A stretch of 64,000 bases of DNA from SBAX01 sp964646605. Lineage in GTDB: Bacteria; Planctomycetota; Phycisphaerae; UBA1845. The notes under the pieces were generated by a model. The model had not been told where the DNA came from, did no database searches, and was given only the letters and a program-made list of their open reading frames with translations. Location: the NCBI GenBank assembly GCA_964646605.1, contig CAZYEX010000134.1:60888-124887 (forward strand). The letters run 5' to 3'. Every line of letters starts with the position of its first letter. Position 1 is the first letter of the stretch. Below are positions 27,401 through 35,091 of this stretch, piece after piece. A program made the translations under genes and the position numbers.

Positions 27401-30400
27401 GGCGACGCCGCTCTTCATTCGCAGCGTGGCCGTGCGATCGCCGGGGACCTGACCCGCGCCTCGATCGGGCCGATAGACGCCGTTGGCGACGCGGATTTCA
27501 TCTCCCGAGGAGGCCGCCTGAATGGCGTCCTGTGGGTTGAGGAACGCGCGACACCAGCTTGTTCCGTCATGGGGAACACCGGCCGCATCGCGATCCACGT
27601 ACCGAACCGGAGCGGCCTGAACCGGCAGGGCGAACGATGCGAGGGCCGTGAAAAACACCCCCGTCCAAGCCCCAACCACGGTGACCCGCCGGATCGTGAC
27701 CGTCCCGGCCACGGCCACCAACAAGGCCAGAATGAACAGCCCCCACTGGGACACGGCGGGAACGACGCAGAAGGCGTTGTTTTGACAGACACCCGTGACA
27801 CCGTCGCAGGTGTCTGTCGTGCAGCCGTTGTTGTCGTCGCAGGAGCAAGGCAGGCAGGCGGACTGCCCGGTCGACGGCTGGAACTGCAGCGTCGGGCAGG
27901 ACGGACATGCAGCAGAGCCCAGCGAAAAGGCGTAGGTCCCAGGCGAACAGGCAACGCACTGGGTCGCACCCGCGCTGGGTTGAGCGGATCCGGGCGGGCA
28001 TGAGGTACAAGGAGGCGCTCCGGTCGCGCTGAACGTGCCCGGCAGACATTGCGTGGGCCCGAACTCCAGGGCGCCCATGTCCAAGCCCCCGCCGTACACG
28101 CGGGCCTGCTCGCCGAGGTCCAGCGGGATCGGCTCGGATACGTCGCCGTCGTTGTCGAGATCGGCGAGGTCCGGGGAGATGGCCGCGTATGCGGCGGCGT
28201 CCCGGCACGGGGAGGCTTGGGACAGGCGATAGTCTTCCCCGGCCGGATTCATCAGCAGCGGGTCGAACCCCACATTCCCTGAGCCGCCGAACGCGCCCGA
28301 CCATCCTTGAACGCAAGTGTGCTCCAAGGTGATGGCGCCGCCGTTAAGGTCGATCTGATCAATTTCCCGCGACCGGTTTTCGGGGTCGAGATTGCCCCAG
28401 ATGATGCTATTGGCGATCGCCACCGGACCGACGACCTCTATGGCGCCGTTGCCCTCGTAGGTAATCTGGTTTCCTACAATGGTGCAATTGCTTAGCGCTA
28501 TATTCGCGCTGCCGTGAATCGCAGCGCCCCACAACCGCGCCGTATTCCCGGCGAAAAGACAGTTCGTGGCCGAAAGGTTGCTCCCTCCAATGTTGTTCAG
28601 GGCGCCGCCGAGACCATGGGTGGCGCGGTTGGCCAAGAAGACGCAGTTGGTCATCACCACGTTGGCGGCGCCCGCAAATCCCTCAAACTGGCACGCACCG
28701 GCGCCCTGTGCGGAGTTATCCGTGAATGAGCAACGGGTCAGCTTCAGGTTCTTCCAATTCCGGATGGCGCCGGTATAACCCGCGCTGTTCCCGTCAAACG
28801 CGCAGTTGCTCAAGTTGGCCGGTCCGAAGTTATACAACGCCCCGGCCGTCGTGGCACTGTTCTCCACGAGAGAGCAATCCGTCATGGTCAGCAGGCCGGC
28901 GCCTTTGTGGGCGATAGCCCCGCCGCTTCCGTAACTTTGAACCGCGTTCGGTCTGTCCGCCCGGTTGGCCGAAAACGTACACCGCGTGATGGTCGCCGCG
29001 CTGGCAGCTTGGTTGTACAACGCGCCGCCCCAGGCGATGGCGAGATTCCCCGTGAATACGCAGTCGGTCAAGGTAAGCAGGCCGCCTTGGTTGTAGATGG
29101 CAGCGCCCCCGTCGTCGATATCGCCCGCGGGGAAATTCGCCCGGTTGGCGGTGAACGTGCAATTCGTGAACGTCGGGTCGCTGGGCGCCGTGCAGGAGGG
29201 ATCGGTATCATGCCCGATCCACACGCCGCCCCCTCGTTTGTCGGTGACGTTGTTCGTGAAGGTGCATCCGGTGACCTGCGTCGGCCCGCTGTGGATCAAC
29301 AGCCCCGCGCCTTCTTCGGCGGCGAAGTTATTGAGGATTTGGCAATTCTCGATCACGGTTCCCAAACCATGATCGTTGATGGCTCCGTGATGGGCGGCCT
29401 TGTTGTCGCGAATGATGCAGTTGCGAATGATCGGGCCGCCCGGGATGCATCTCACGGTTCCATTGCGGATGTGAATGCCGCTGCCCTGGTTGGTGGTCAG
29501 CGACGCCGGACCCGTGCCATCCGCGTGACCCCCGCGCACCGTGAATCCGTCGAGCACCGCGTTCGTGCCCGCGGGGTCAGAATAGGTGACGACGTGAAAA
29601 CTGTTGTCCGCGTAGTTGCCGAAACTCGGTAGATCATTGCCCGAGAGGTCCCCGTCGAGAACGGTTTCATAACCCGCGAAATCGCGACCGTCGGGATCGA
29701 CCGCACCGCACCCTGCGAACCCGCCCATGAGGGCGACGCCGCTCTTCATTCGGAACGTGGCCGCGCGGTCGCCATCCATCCAACCCGCGCCGCGATCGGG
29801 GCGGTACACACCGTTGGCGACGCGGATTTCATCTCCCGCGGCGGCGGCCCCAATGGCGTCTCGAAGCTCCAGAAACGCGCCGCACCAGGAAGTCCCGTCC
29901 AGCGAGGGACCAGACGCTTGGTGATCCACGTACCAGACCTGCGCGGCCTGAGCCGGCAAGGCGAACGACGCCAGGGCCATGAAGAACATCCAGGCGCGAG
30001 TCGCCACCACGGCGACCCGCCGGATCGTGATCGTCCCAGCCACAGCCAACAAGATCGCCATCATCAACACCCCCCATTGCGATACCGTCGGGATGACGCA
30101 GACGGCGTTGTTTTGACAAACGCTCGTCACCGCGTCGCAAGTGTCCGTGGTGCAGTCATTCTCGTCGTCGCAGGAGCAAGGCAGGCAGGCGCTCTGCCCG
30201 GTTGCGGGCTGAAACTGGAGCGTCGGACAGACCGGACATACGACCGTGCCCGGCGAGGAAGCGTAAGTCCCCGACGAACAGGCAACGCAACTCGTCGCCC
30301 CCGCGCTCGGTTGATCGCTTCCCGGCGGGCAGGGATCGCACAGCGAGAAGCCGGTGGCGCTAAACGTGCCCGGCTGACAAGGAGCCGGTCCGGCAGCTTC

Positions 30401-32545
30401 ATACGCACCCATGTCCACCGTCACAGCGAGCACGCGGGCCTTCAAGTCCGCGTCCAACGGAAGCGCCTCCAGCGTGTCGCCGTCTTGATCCAAGTCCGCC
30501 GCATCGAGTGGAAGGTTCTGTGTGCTCCCCGCGTCCACGCACGGCGAATCCGGCGAAAGCCGAAAGTCGGGTTGTAACTGAGGGTCTACGTCCAGGTTGC
30601 CCAGTCCCGACCACCCCCCCCGCACATCGCTGAATTCGATCGACACGACCGCACCGACGCTGTTGTCCATGACGCCCCCCGCGTCCCACAGAATCGAGTT
30701 ACGAACCGTTAGAGTCGCGGTATTCGGGGGGACATTTCCGTATATGCCGACAGAAGCGCCGGCGAGCGCCGTGTTGTCCATGAACGTCGAGTTCGCGACC
30801 TCGACCCAGGCGTCGTGCATAATCGAAATTGCACCGCCCCAGCTCGCCGAGTTTCCCCGAAATACACAGTTCGCGAGTCTCACGACACCCCCGCCGAATT
30901 CCACCGCCCCGCCGCGATCGAAGGCTTGGTTCCCCTCGAATCGACAGTTCACGAAGTCATGTAGGCCGCTCGGAGCGTTCAGCGCGCCGCCGGCGTTGTT
31001 CTCGGCGACGTTGAACGCGAAAAGGCAGTTCTTGAACCTTGTCGAGCTGTCCCTCAAAATCATGGCATAGTTACCGGAGTTATTCGAAAACGAGCAGTCG
31101 TCGGCGAGGAAGATTGCGGTAATAATGTACATCGCGCCGTAGTACGAACGGTTCCCCCCGAAGGCGCACCGCGACACCCGAATCACGCTGTCTCCGTCGG
31201 CATACAGGGCAGCACCCAGCCAAACGGCGGTGTTGGACTGCAAGGAGCAGTCCGTAAGCGTGAGATTCGCGCCCGCGGTGGCATACAGGGCGCCACCATA
31301 ACGCATGGCCTGGTTGGACTGCAGTAAGCAGCCCGTCAGCGCGAGATCCGCGCCCGCGGTGGAATACAATCCGCCTCCGCCGGGCCAGATTTGCCCCCCT
31401 GAGGCATCCAGCTCACCTCCCAACGGGGTGGTATTCGACGCGAAGGTGGTGTCATCCACCCTGACGACGGCCGCGTCGTTGTACATCCCGCCGCCGAAAA
31501 AGGCGTGATTGCCGGTTAACGCGCACCCGGCGAGCGTGGCCGTGCTTCCCGCCGCGTTGTACAAACCGCCGCCGAGGCGATCCTCGGGGAAAAAGGCCGT
31601 CGCGGTGTTCGAGCTGAACACGCCGCCCATCAGGGCGACATCAGCCCCGGCGTTGTACAACCCGCCGCCGCGAAGCGCCCGATTGCCCGAGAAGGTGCAG
31701 TTTTCGAATCGCGGTCGCGCGGCCCCCGAGCACGTGGGGTCCGCATCCACGCCCACCCACGCCCCGCCGCCGTTTCCGCCGCTAATGTTGTTTTCGAATA
31801 GGCAGTCCATCACGGTCGGAGCCCCGCTATGGACTTGCAGTCCGCCGCCCTCCACGCCCGCGTAATTGTCGCGGATGGTGCAGTTCTCGATGAACGTGCT
31901 CAACCCGTGGTCGTTGACCGCTCCGTGGTGGCGACCCCAGTTCTTCTCCACGATGCAGTTGCGAATCGTCGGTCCGCCGGGAAGACACTTCACCAGTCCG
32001 TTGCGAATGTGGATTCCGCCGCCTTGGTTGGACAGTCCGTCGTTTCCGTCGGCATGGCCCCCGCGAACGGTGAAGCCCTCGAGTACCACCCCCGTCGCGG
32101 CCGGATCGGAATAGGTCACGACGTGGAAGCTGTTGTCGACGTAATTGCCAAAGTTGGGCAGGTCGTCGCCCGAAAGATCGCCGCTGAGGATCGTTTCGTA
32201 CAGCGTGAAGTCGCGGGCATGGGAATCCCCCGCCCCGCAGCCGGCATAGCCGCCCAGCACGCGGACGCCGCTCTTCAGGCGGAAGGTGGCAAGTCGGTCG
32301 CCGCTCGCGCGGTCGGGCGTGTAGAGACCGGCCGCAACCTGGAGCTCATCGCCCGGCTGCGCGGCCGCGAAGGCATCTTGCAGGTCGAGAAACGCGCTGC
32401 ACCAACTCGTCCCATTGTGCGTGGGGCCCGTGGCACTATCGTCCACGAAAATCGTCGCCGCCCTTGCCGACGGGACCACGGCACATGCGACCATCGCGGC
32501 GCGGTACCACCTGTAACGAAAAGCGCGAAGGTGGGCGAAGCACAT
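24410..32545 (-). CDS. Giant triple-module beta-helix surface protein with internal sorting signals
   Basis: 2711 residues in one uninterrupted frame. Residues 1-29 are a signal peptide (MVACAVVPSARAATI). Three homologous modules follow, each opening with '(F/Y)VD..A.G...(N/D)GTSWC.AFL..QDA' and continuing as parallel beta-helix repeats ('choice-of-anchor Q'/polymorphic-outer-membrane-type coils such as GGAxYN..S.xTxxxCxFxGNxA). Modules 1 and 2 end in an ephrin-receptor-like Cys-rich segment (PCPPGS.QPSAGAT.CVACS.GTY) and then an IPTL-CTERM-like segment (residues 818-843 and 1595-1620). Each is followed within ten residues by a new signal-like hydrophobic stretch (853-868; 1630-1646). Module 3 has no IPTL segment and ends in a Cys-rich tail (CSGGTYDGMPC... 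CRDRCGRC). It is presumably secreted or surface-exposed. The frame is certain; whether it acts as one protein is open. Confidence 0.85.
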   Translation of the reverse strand: MCFAHLRAFRYRWYRAAMVACAVVPSARAATIFVDDSATGPTHNGTSWCSAFLDLQDAFAAAQPGDELQVAAGLYTPDRASGDRLATFRLKSGVRVLGGYAGCGAGDSHARDFTLYETILSGDLSGDDLPNFGNYVDNSFHVVTYSDPAATGVVLEGFTVRGGHADGNDGLSNQGGGIHIRNGLVKCLPGGPTIRNCIVEKNWGRHHGAVNDHGLSTFIENCTIRDNYAGVEGGGLQVHSGAPTVMDCLFENNISGGNGGGAWVGVDADPTCSGAARPRFENCTFSGNRALRGGGLYNAGADVALMGGVFSSNTATAFFPEDRLGGGLYNAAGSTATLAGCALTGNHAFFGGGMYNDAAVVRVDDTTFASNTTPLGGELDASGGQIWPGGGGLYSTAGADLALTGCLLQSNQAMRYGGALYATAGANLTLTDCSLQSNTAVWLGAALYADGDSVIRVSRCAFGGNRSYYGAMYIITAIFLADDCSFSNNSGNYAMILRDSSTRFKNCLFAFNVAENNAGGALNAPSGLHDFVNCRFEGNQAFDRGGAVEFGGGVVRLANCVFRGNSASWGGAISIMHDAWVEVANSTFMDNTALAGASVGIYGNVPPNTATLTVRNSILWDAGGVMDNSVGAVVSIEFSDVRGGWSGLGNLDVDPQLQPDFRLSPDSPCVDAGSTQNLPLDAADLDQDGDTLEALPLDADLKARVLAVTVDMGAYEAAGPAPCQPGTFSATGFSLCDPCPPGSDQPSAGATSCVACSSGTYASSPGTVVCPVCPTLQFQPATGQSACLPCSCDDENDCTTDTCDAVTSVCQNNAVCVIPTVSQWGVLMMAILLAVAGTITIRRVAVVATRAWMFFMALASFALPAQAAQVWYVDHQASGPSLDGTSWCGAFLELRDAIGAAAAGDEIRVANGVYRPDRGAGWMDGDRAATFRMKSGVALMGGFAGCGAVDPDGRDFAGYETVLDGDLSGNDLPSFGNYADNSFHVVTYSDPAGTNAVLDGFTVRGGHADGTGPASLTTNQGSGIHIRNGTVRCIPGGPIIRNCIIRDNKAAHHGAINDHGLGTVIENCQILNNFAAEEGAGLLIHSGPTQVTGCTFTNNVTDKRGGGVWIGHDTDPSCTAPSDPTFTNCTFTANRANFPAGDIDDGGAAIYNQGGLLTLTDCVFTGNLAIAWGGALYNQAASAATITRCTFSANRADRPNAVQSYGSGGAIAHKGAGLLTMTDCSLVENSATTAGALYNFGPANLSNCAFDGNSAGYTGAIRNWKNLKLTRCSFTDNSAQGAGACQFEGFAGAANVVMTNCVFLANRATHGLGGALNNIGGSNLSATNCLFAGNTARLWGAAIHGSANIALSNCTIVGNQITYEGNGAIEVVGPVAIANSIIWGNLDPENRSREIDQIDLNGGAITLEHTCVQGWSGAFGGSGNVGFDPLLMNPAGEDYRLSQASPCRDAAAYAAISPDLADLDNDGDVSEPIPLDLGEQARVYGGGLDMGALEFGPTQCLPGTFSATGAPPCTSCPPGSAQPSAGATQCVACSPGTYAFSLGSAACPSCPTLQFQPSTGQSACLPCSCDDNNGCTTDTCDGVTGVCQNNAFCVVPAVSQWGLFILALLVAVAGTVTIRRVTVVGAWTGVFFTALASFALPVQAAPVRYVDRDAAGVPHDGTSWCRAFLNPQDAIQAASSGDEIRVANGVYRPDRGAGQVPGDRTATLRMKSGVALLGGFAGCGAAAPDARDFVAYETVLDGDLSGNDLPSFGNYADNSFHVVTYSDPAGVGAVLEGFTVRGGHADGTGPASLTTNQGGGIHIRNGTAKCIPGGPTLRNCLIEENRAAHHGAVNDHAWSTQIENCIIRGNYSGEEGGGLQVHSGAPRIVNTLFTDNESATEGGGAWIGADTDPTCFGPARPVFEGCTFSNNRAVIGGGMTARGSAPTFMNAQFTGNSVTIAGGGVWAGQDSAPLFENCVFSDNRAADQGGAVLYTLNEPVFRDCLFVANQAVDRGGGTHGELLSHPIFERCVWDGNSAESAGGFWHMGPNSRITISDGVFRNNRATGATGAGGGLFVYAGSPLVTNTLFENNSAYSGGGVTLQHPIGGCQSEFCDQIFEDCTFRGNTAQFGGGLRGFYFSRPILRRVLFEQNQAEHWGGGMALSGTRSDPELSSIAFLSDCLFRDNSSGGDAGGLHAHEGTTLSLVRTDFVNNSALWFGGGAYVSLDTDVTIVNSRFLGNRITSPGGSGGGLRIAQNVNALIFNTLFAGNISGNSGGGVLIDNGSTVSILNSTLAGNVSPGVGGALYVDSSTLQLANSIVWDNQQGSGGPISTGSSSPSVSYSTVEGGWAGVSNLASDPLFMDPLGGDGVPGTGDEDLRLAQTSPALNTGDSSLLPADVTDLDGDGDSTEPNPLDLDNAARVSGSGLDMGVFEAGPSTCQPAPCDRASNRHLNFWPGGWFPGAADPRIAIRIRMIDLCNPIPRPPPTGPFPNFSPFEWGTCTDPGGCVRWLGPPVTALEYQDSPTRGSWPGSRLQCTPYYHDWTPEGVIRATAAEVIPSSIYYIDVLPISCMGIEDGCPSAAAAPEIRTRRWGDVIAPFNPPSTTTQPDALDVTASVDKFKGLPGALPTYLAQLQPNLVEMNVDVSALDVVQCVDAFKGFAYPFSGPCVCPSTVTCNATACSNPTPCGGGTCVKTCSGGTYDGMPCINNTHCLGGLCGAGFCRDRCGRCTP
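27590..27763 (-). other. Internal junction 2: IPTL-CTERM-like segment plus signal-like segment
   Basis: It encodes residues 1595-1652 of the giant protein: VPAVSQWGLFILALLVAVAG followed by TVTIRR, a nine-residue linker, then VFFTALASFALPVQAAP. An in-frame GTG at 27658 could be an internal start. The residues on both sides of the break are homologous to those of junction 1 (VAVVATRAW and VTVVGAWTG; ALASFALPAQAA and ALASFALPVQAA), so one junction was probably copied from the other. Confidence 0.75.
29930..30094 (-). other. Internal junction 1: IPTL-CTERM-like segment plus signal-like segment
   Basis: It encodes residues 818-872 of the giant protein: IPTVSQWGVLMMAILLAVAG followed by TITIRR (sorting motif, membrane helix, basic stop), eight linker residues, then MFFMALASFALPAQAAQ, which looks like a complete short signal peptide with an AxA cleavage site. 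An in-frame ATG at 29989 could start a separate module, but I see no good Shine-Dalgarno sequence before it. Confidence 0.75.
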
Positions 32546-32661
32546 AGCCTCTCTCCAAACGCGGATGGGAAACCCAAAGCGGGGACAGTCTATCCGGAGT
32601 GGGGAGAGACTGCAATAGCCGCCTTGCGAGCGACCTCCAACATTGCCGCATCGAGCGTCGC

Positions 32662-33327
32662 CTATGCGGCGCTGCCACTCGGCGGCTGCGTCTGGCGTCG
32701 GGCGGGGAGGCGATAGGCGGTGGCGATGCCCAGGAACCCGAAAAGCAAGTCAACGGGACCAAGGTCTTGGACCACCAACCGGGCGGTGGGCATGCGGTTT
32801 TCTATGACGTCGGCGGCGTGGTCGAGGGTCTGTTGACGCCAAGTGGGGTAGTCGGGTTGGGCTTTGTGAAACTCCCGCAGGCGCGGGGCCTCGTCGGACT
32901 TGAAGGCCTGGAGTTCGGCCGCCGGAATGCCCTGGGCGGTTGTCGATTCGGTAAAGCCATGAGAGATCATGAACGCCGGAAAGTCGCCGTCGGATTTCAG
33001 CTCGGCGAAGTCGGCGGCGTCTCTGGCGGCCTCCTCATACGTGTCTTGGGTGAGCCCGGTTTCGAGGCGCTGGAGGATCTGGCCGCGAAGGGAGAACTGA
33101 ACGGCCATGACCTTGCCCAGGAAGATCGACCCCACGGCCAAGGCGGCGCAGAGCACGCCGCATGCGCTGCCCTTGCCTCCGACGGCGACCGCGGCCCCGC
33201 CGATGATCAGACCCACCAACCAGGCGATGTACCCGATCTCGTATCCGGTGTAGTAGGTGATGGCACCCCACAGGAGTGCGGCGGCGATGGCAACCAAACC
33301 CGATACGAATAGTACGCGAGGGGACAT
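32662..33327 (-). CDS. Hypothetical membrane protein
   Basis: 221 residues with three hydrophobic N-terminal segments (about 4-22, 30-48 and 55-75), a long charged helical region (about 80-175, with TYEEAARDAADFAELKSDGD) and one hydrophobic C-terminal segment (DLLFGFLGIATAYRL). I do not recognise a family. Small four-helix membrane proteins of this plan are frequent in planctomycetes. It lies 116 bp upstream of the giant surface-protein gene on the same strand, but there is no clear operon signal. Confidence 0.65.
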   Translation of the reverse strand: MSPRVLFVSGLVAIAAALLWGAITYYTGYEIGYIAWLVGLIIGGAAVAVGGKGSACGVLCAALAVGSIFLGKVMAVQFSLRGQILQRLETGLTQDTYEEAARDAADFAELKSDGDFPAFMISHGFTESTTAQGIPAAELQAFKSDEAPRLREFHKAQPDYPTWRQQTLDHAADVIENRMPTARLVVQDLGPVDLLFGFLGIATAYRLPARRQTQPPSGSAA

Positions 33328-33495
33328 CTGCAGGGCTCCTTTCGGCGTTGACGAACGGACGGCGACGACCGCGTCGGTCGTACAGGGTGGAAGGATGCTA
33401 CCCGCCAGGCCGCCGCGGCGTCAATCCGTCCCCAGTTCGGTCCTGAATGCTACACCCCTTCGTCCCTATTTCCCTTGGGCCCTACAATACGACGT

Positions 33496-34923
33496 ATGGA
33501 CGATGTCCGCCTCGAGACCATCCGCAAGCACGTCGCGGCGTTTCCCAAGACGCCGGGCGTGTATCTCATGAAGGACGGCGAGGGGCGGGTGCTGTACGTG
33601 GGGAAGGCGAAGGACCTGCGTTCGCGGGTGATGAGCTATTTCCAGCCCTCGGCTGATCTGCTGAACACCCGCGGCCCGGACATCTGCCGGATGGTGGAGA
33701 AGGTGGTGGACATCGAGTTCCTGGAATGCGAGTCGGAGGTCGATGCGTTGCTCAAGGAGGCCCGCCTCATCAAGGACATCCAACCTCCGCACAACGCCAT
33801 GCTCAAGGACGGGAAGACCTTTCCGTACATCGAGATCACCATGGGCGACGACTTCCCGGGCGTATACGTGACGCGCACTCCGCGGCCCAAGGGCAGCAAG
33901 TTGTACGGCCCGTTCCTGGCGTCGTCGGCGATCCGCGACGCGATGAACGCTTTGCAGAAAGTGTTCAAGTTCCGAACGTGCGAGTTGGAAATCCAGGAGG
34001 GGGACGATTCGCGGAAGTTCTTTCGTCCGTGCCTGTTGCACGCCATCAACCAATGCACCGCCCCCTGCGCGGCGCTGATCGACAAGGGGGAGTATCGCAA
34101 GGACATCGAGCGTCTCAAGAAGTTTCTGGCCAGCAAACGCACGGTGCTGATTCGGCAGATGAACAAGGAGATGGAGGAGGCGTCGGAAGGGCGTCGCTAC
34201 GAGGAGGCGGGCAAGATCCGCGACCGTCTCAAGGCCATTCAGTCGCTCGAACTGTCAGGCGATGTCACCGAGGACGTGCAGCCGGAGGTTTTCTTCATCG
34301 ACCCTCGCGCGGGGCTGGAGAAGCTCGCGGAGCTGTTGGGGTTGGAATCGCCGCCGCGCTGCATGGAGTGCATGGACATCGCCCATCTGCAAGGCGAAGC
34401 GACGGTCGGGTCGCTGATCTGCTTCATCGACGGTCGGCCTTTCAAGAGCGGGTACCGGCGGTTTCGCATCGGAACCGTGGAGGGAGTGGACGATTATGCG
34501 GCGATCCGCGAGGTCATCAGCCGCCGCTACCGCTACGCGGCGGAAGGCGAGGAGCTTTATCCCGACGTGATTCTGATCGACGGGGGATTGGGGCAGCTCC
34601 ATGCCGGGATGGAGGCTTTCGGGGAGATGAACGTCCGCCCGCCGATGGTGATTTCTCTTGCGAAGCGCGAAGAAGAAATCTATATTCAGGCTCGTTCGGC
34701 GCCGATTCGATTGCAGCGCAACAATGAGGCCTTGCGGCTTTTGCAACAAATGCGCGACGAGGCCCATCGCTTCGCGCAGGCCTATCACCACAAACTACGC
34801 GGCAAGCAGACCTTCGACGCGGACCGGGGCATTCCGAAGGCACGAACGCTTAAGCGTCGGCCAACCAAACAGGCCCGCAAACGAACGGGAGCGGACAGGC
34901 CGGGGGAGGAAGGGACTAGCTGA
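33496..34923 (+). CDS. uvrC: Excinuclease ABC subunit C lacking the C-terminal HhH domain
   Basis: UvrC makes both incisions during nucleotide excision repair. This 475-residue copy has the GIY-YIG nuclease domain (GVYLMKDGEGRVLYVGKAKD, residues 21-40), the Cys-rich FRPCLLHAINQCTAPC segment, the UVR/UvrB-binding helix (about 205-240, SEGRRYEEAGKIRDRL) and the RNase H-like nuclease domain. That domain has Asp in CMDIAHLQG, Asp in LIDGGLGQL and His in RDEAHRFAQAYH. It then ends in a basic tail (KARTLKRRPTKQARKR). The usual tandem helix-hairpin-helix domain of about 60-100 residues is missing, and I see none in the other frames downstream. GGLGQL replaces the usual GGKGQL. The start at 33496 is the Met just before the conserved core. 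Confidence 0.9.
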   Translation: MDDVRLETIRKHVAAFPKTPGVYLMKDGEGRVLYVGKAKDLRSRVMSYFQPSADLLNTRGPDICRMVEKVVDIEFLECESEVDALLKEARLIKDIQPPHNAMLKDGKTFPYIEITMGDDFPGVYVTRTPRPKGSKLYGPFLASSAIRDAMNALQKVFKFRTCELEIQEGDDSRKFFRPCLLHAINQCTAPCAALIDKGEYRKDIERLKKFLASKRTVLIRQMNKEMEEASEGRRYEEAGKIRDRLKAIQSLELSGDVTEDVQPEVFFIDPRAGLEKLAELLGLESPPRCMECMDIAHLQGEATVGSLICFIDGRPFKSGYRRFRIGTVEGVDDYAAIREVISRRYRYAAEGEELYPDVILIDGGLGQLHAGMEAFGEMNVRPPMVISLAKREEEIYIQARSAPIRLQRNNEALRLLQQMRDEAHRFAQAYHHKLRGKQTFDADRGIPKARTLKRRPTKQARKRTGADRPGEEGTS

Positions 34924-34937
34924 GAGGGTTGCCGGTT

Positions 34938-35027
34938 TCCCGTTGCCAATTGCCGAGCACCAATGACGAGTTACGAGTGACCCGTTGCGAATTACCAATG
35001 ACCAATTACCCATGACGAGGGACGACG
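34938..35027. repeat. Low-complexity ATTGGTCATTGGTAATT-type repeat
   Basis: The spacer after uvrC consists of degenerate copies of short AT-rich units (CCAATTGCC, CCAATGACGAGT, TACCAATGACCAATTACCCATGACGAG). On the minus strand it would read GNWSLVIRNGSLVTRHW, the familiar low-complexity translation of this class of intergenic repeat, known from planctomycetes and cyanobacteria. It matches the sequence at 18601-18650. It is non-coding. Confidence 0.6.
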
Positions 35028-35091
35028 GAGTATGGGAAAAGAGGTCCGCGCGAGCGCCAAATTGTGGGAATTCAGCTCCCCGATTGAAGGC

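Noticed and set aside
29987..29989. Independent start codon of a separate second surface-protein gene
   Set aside because: The ATG is in frame, but no Shine-Dalgarno sequence precedes it and no stop separates it from the upstream module, so a single long CDS is reported and the alternative noted.
34795..35013. Minus-strand 72-codon frame MGNWSLVIRNGSLVTRHW...
   Set aside because: This is the translated low-complexity intergenic repeat and antisense uvrC, not a gene.
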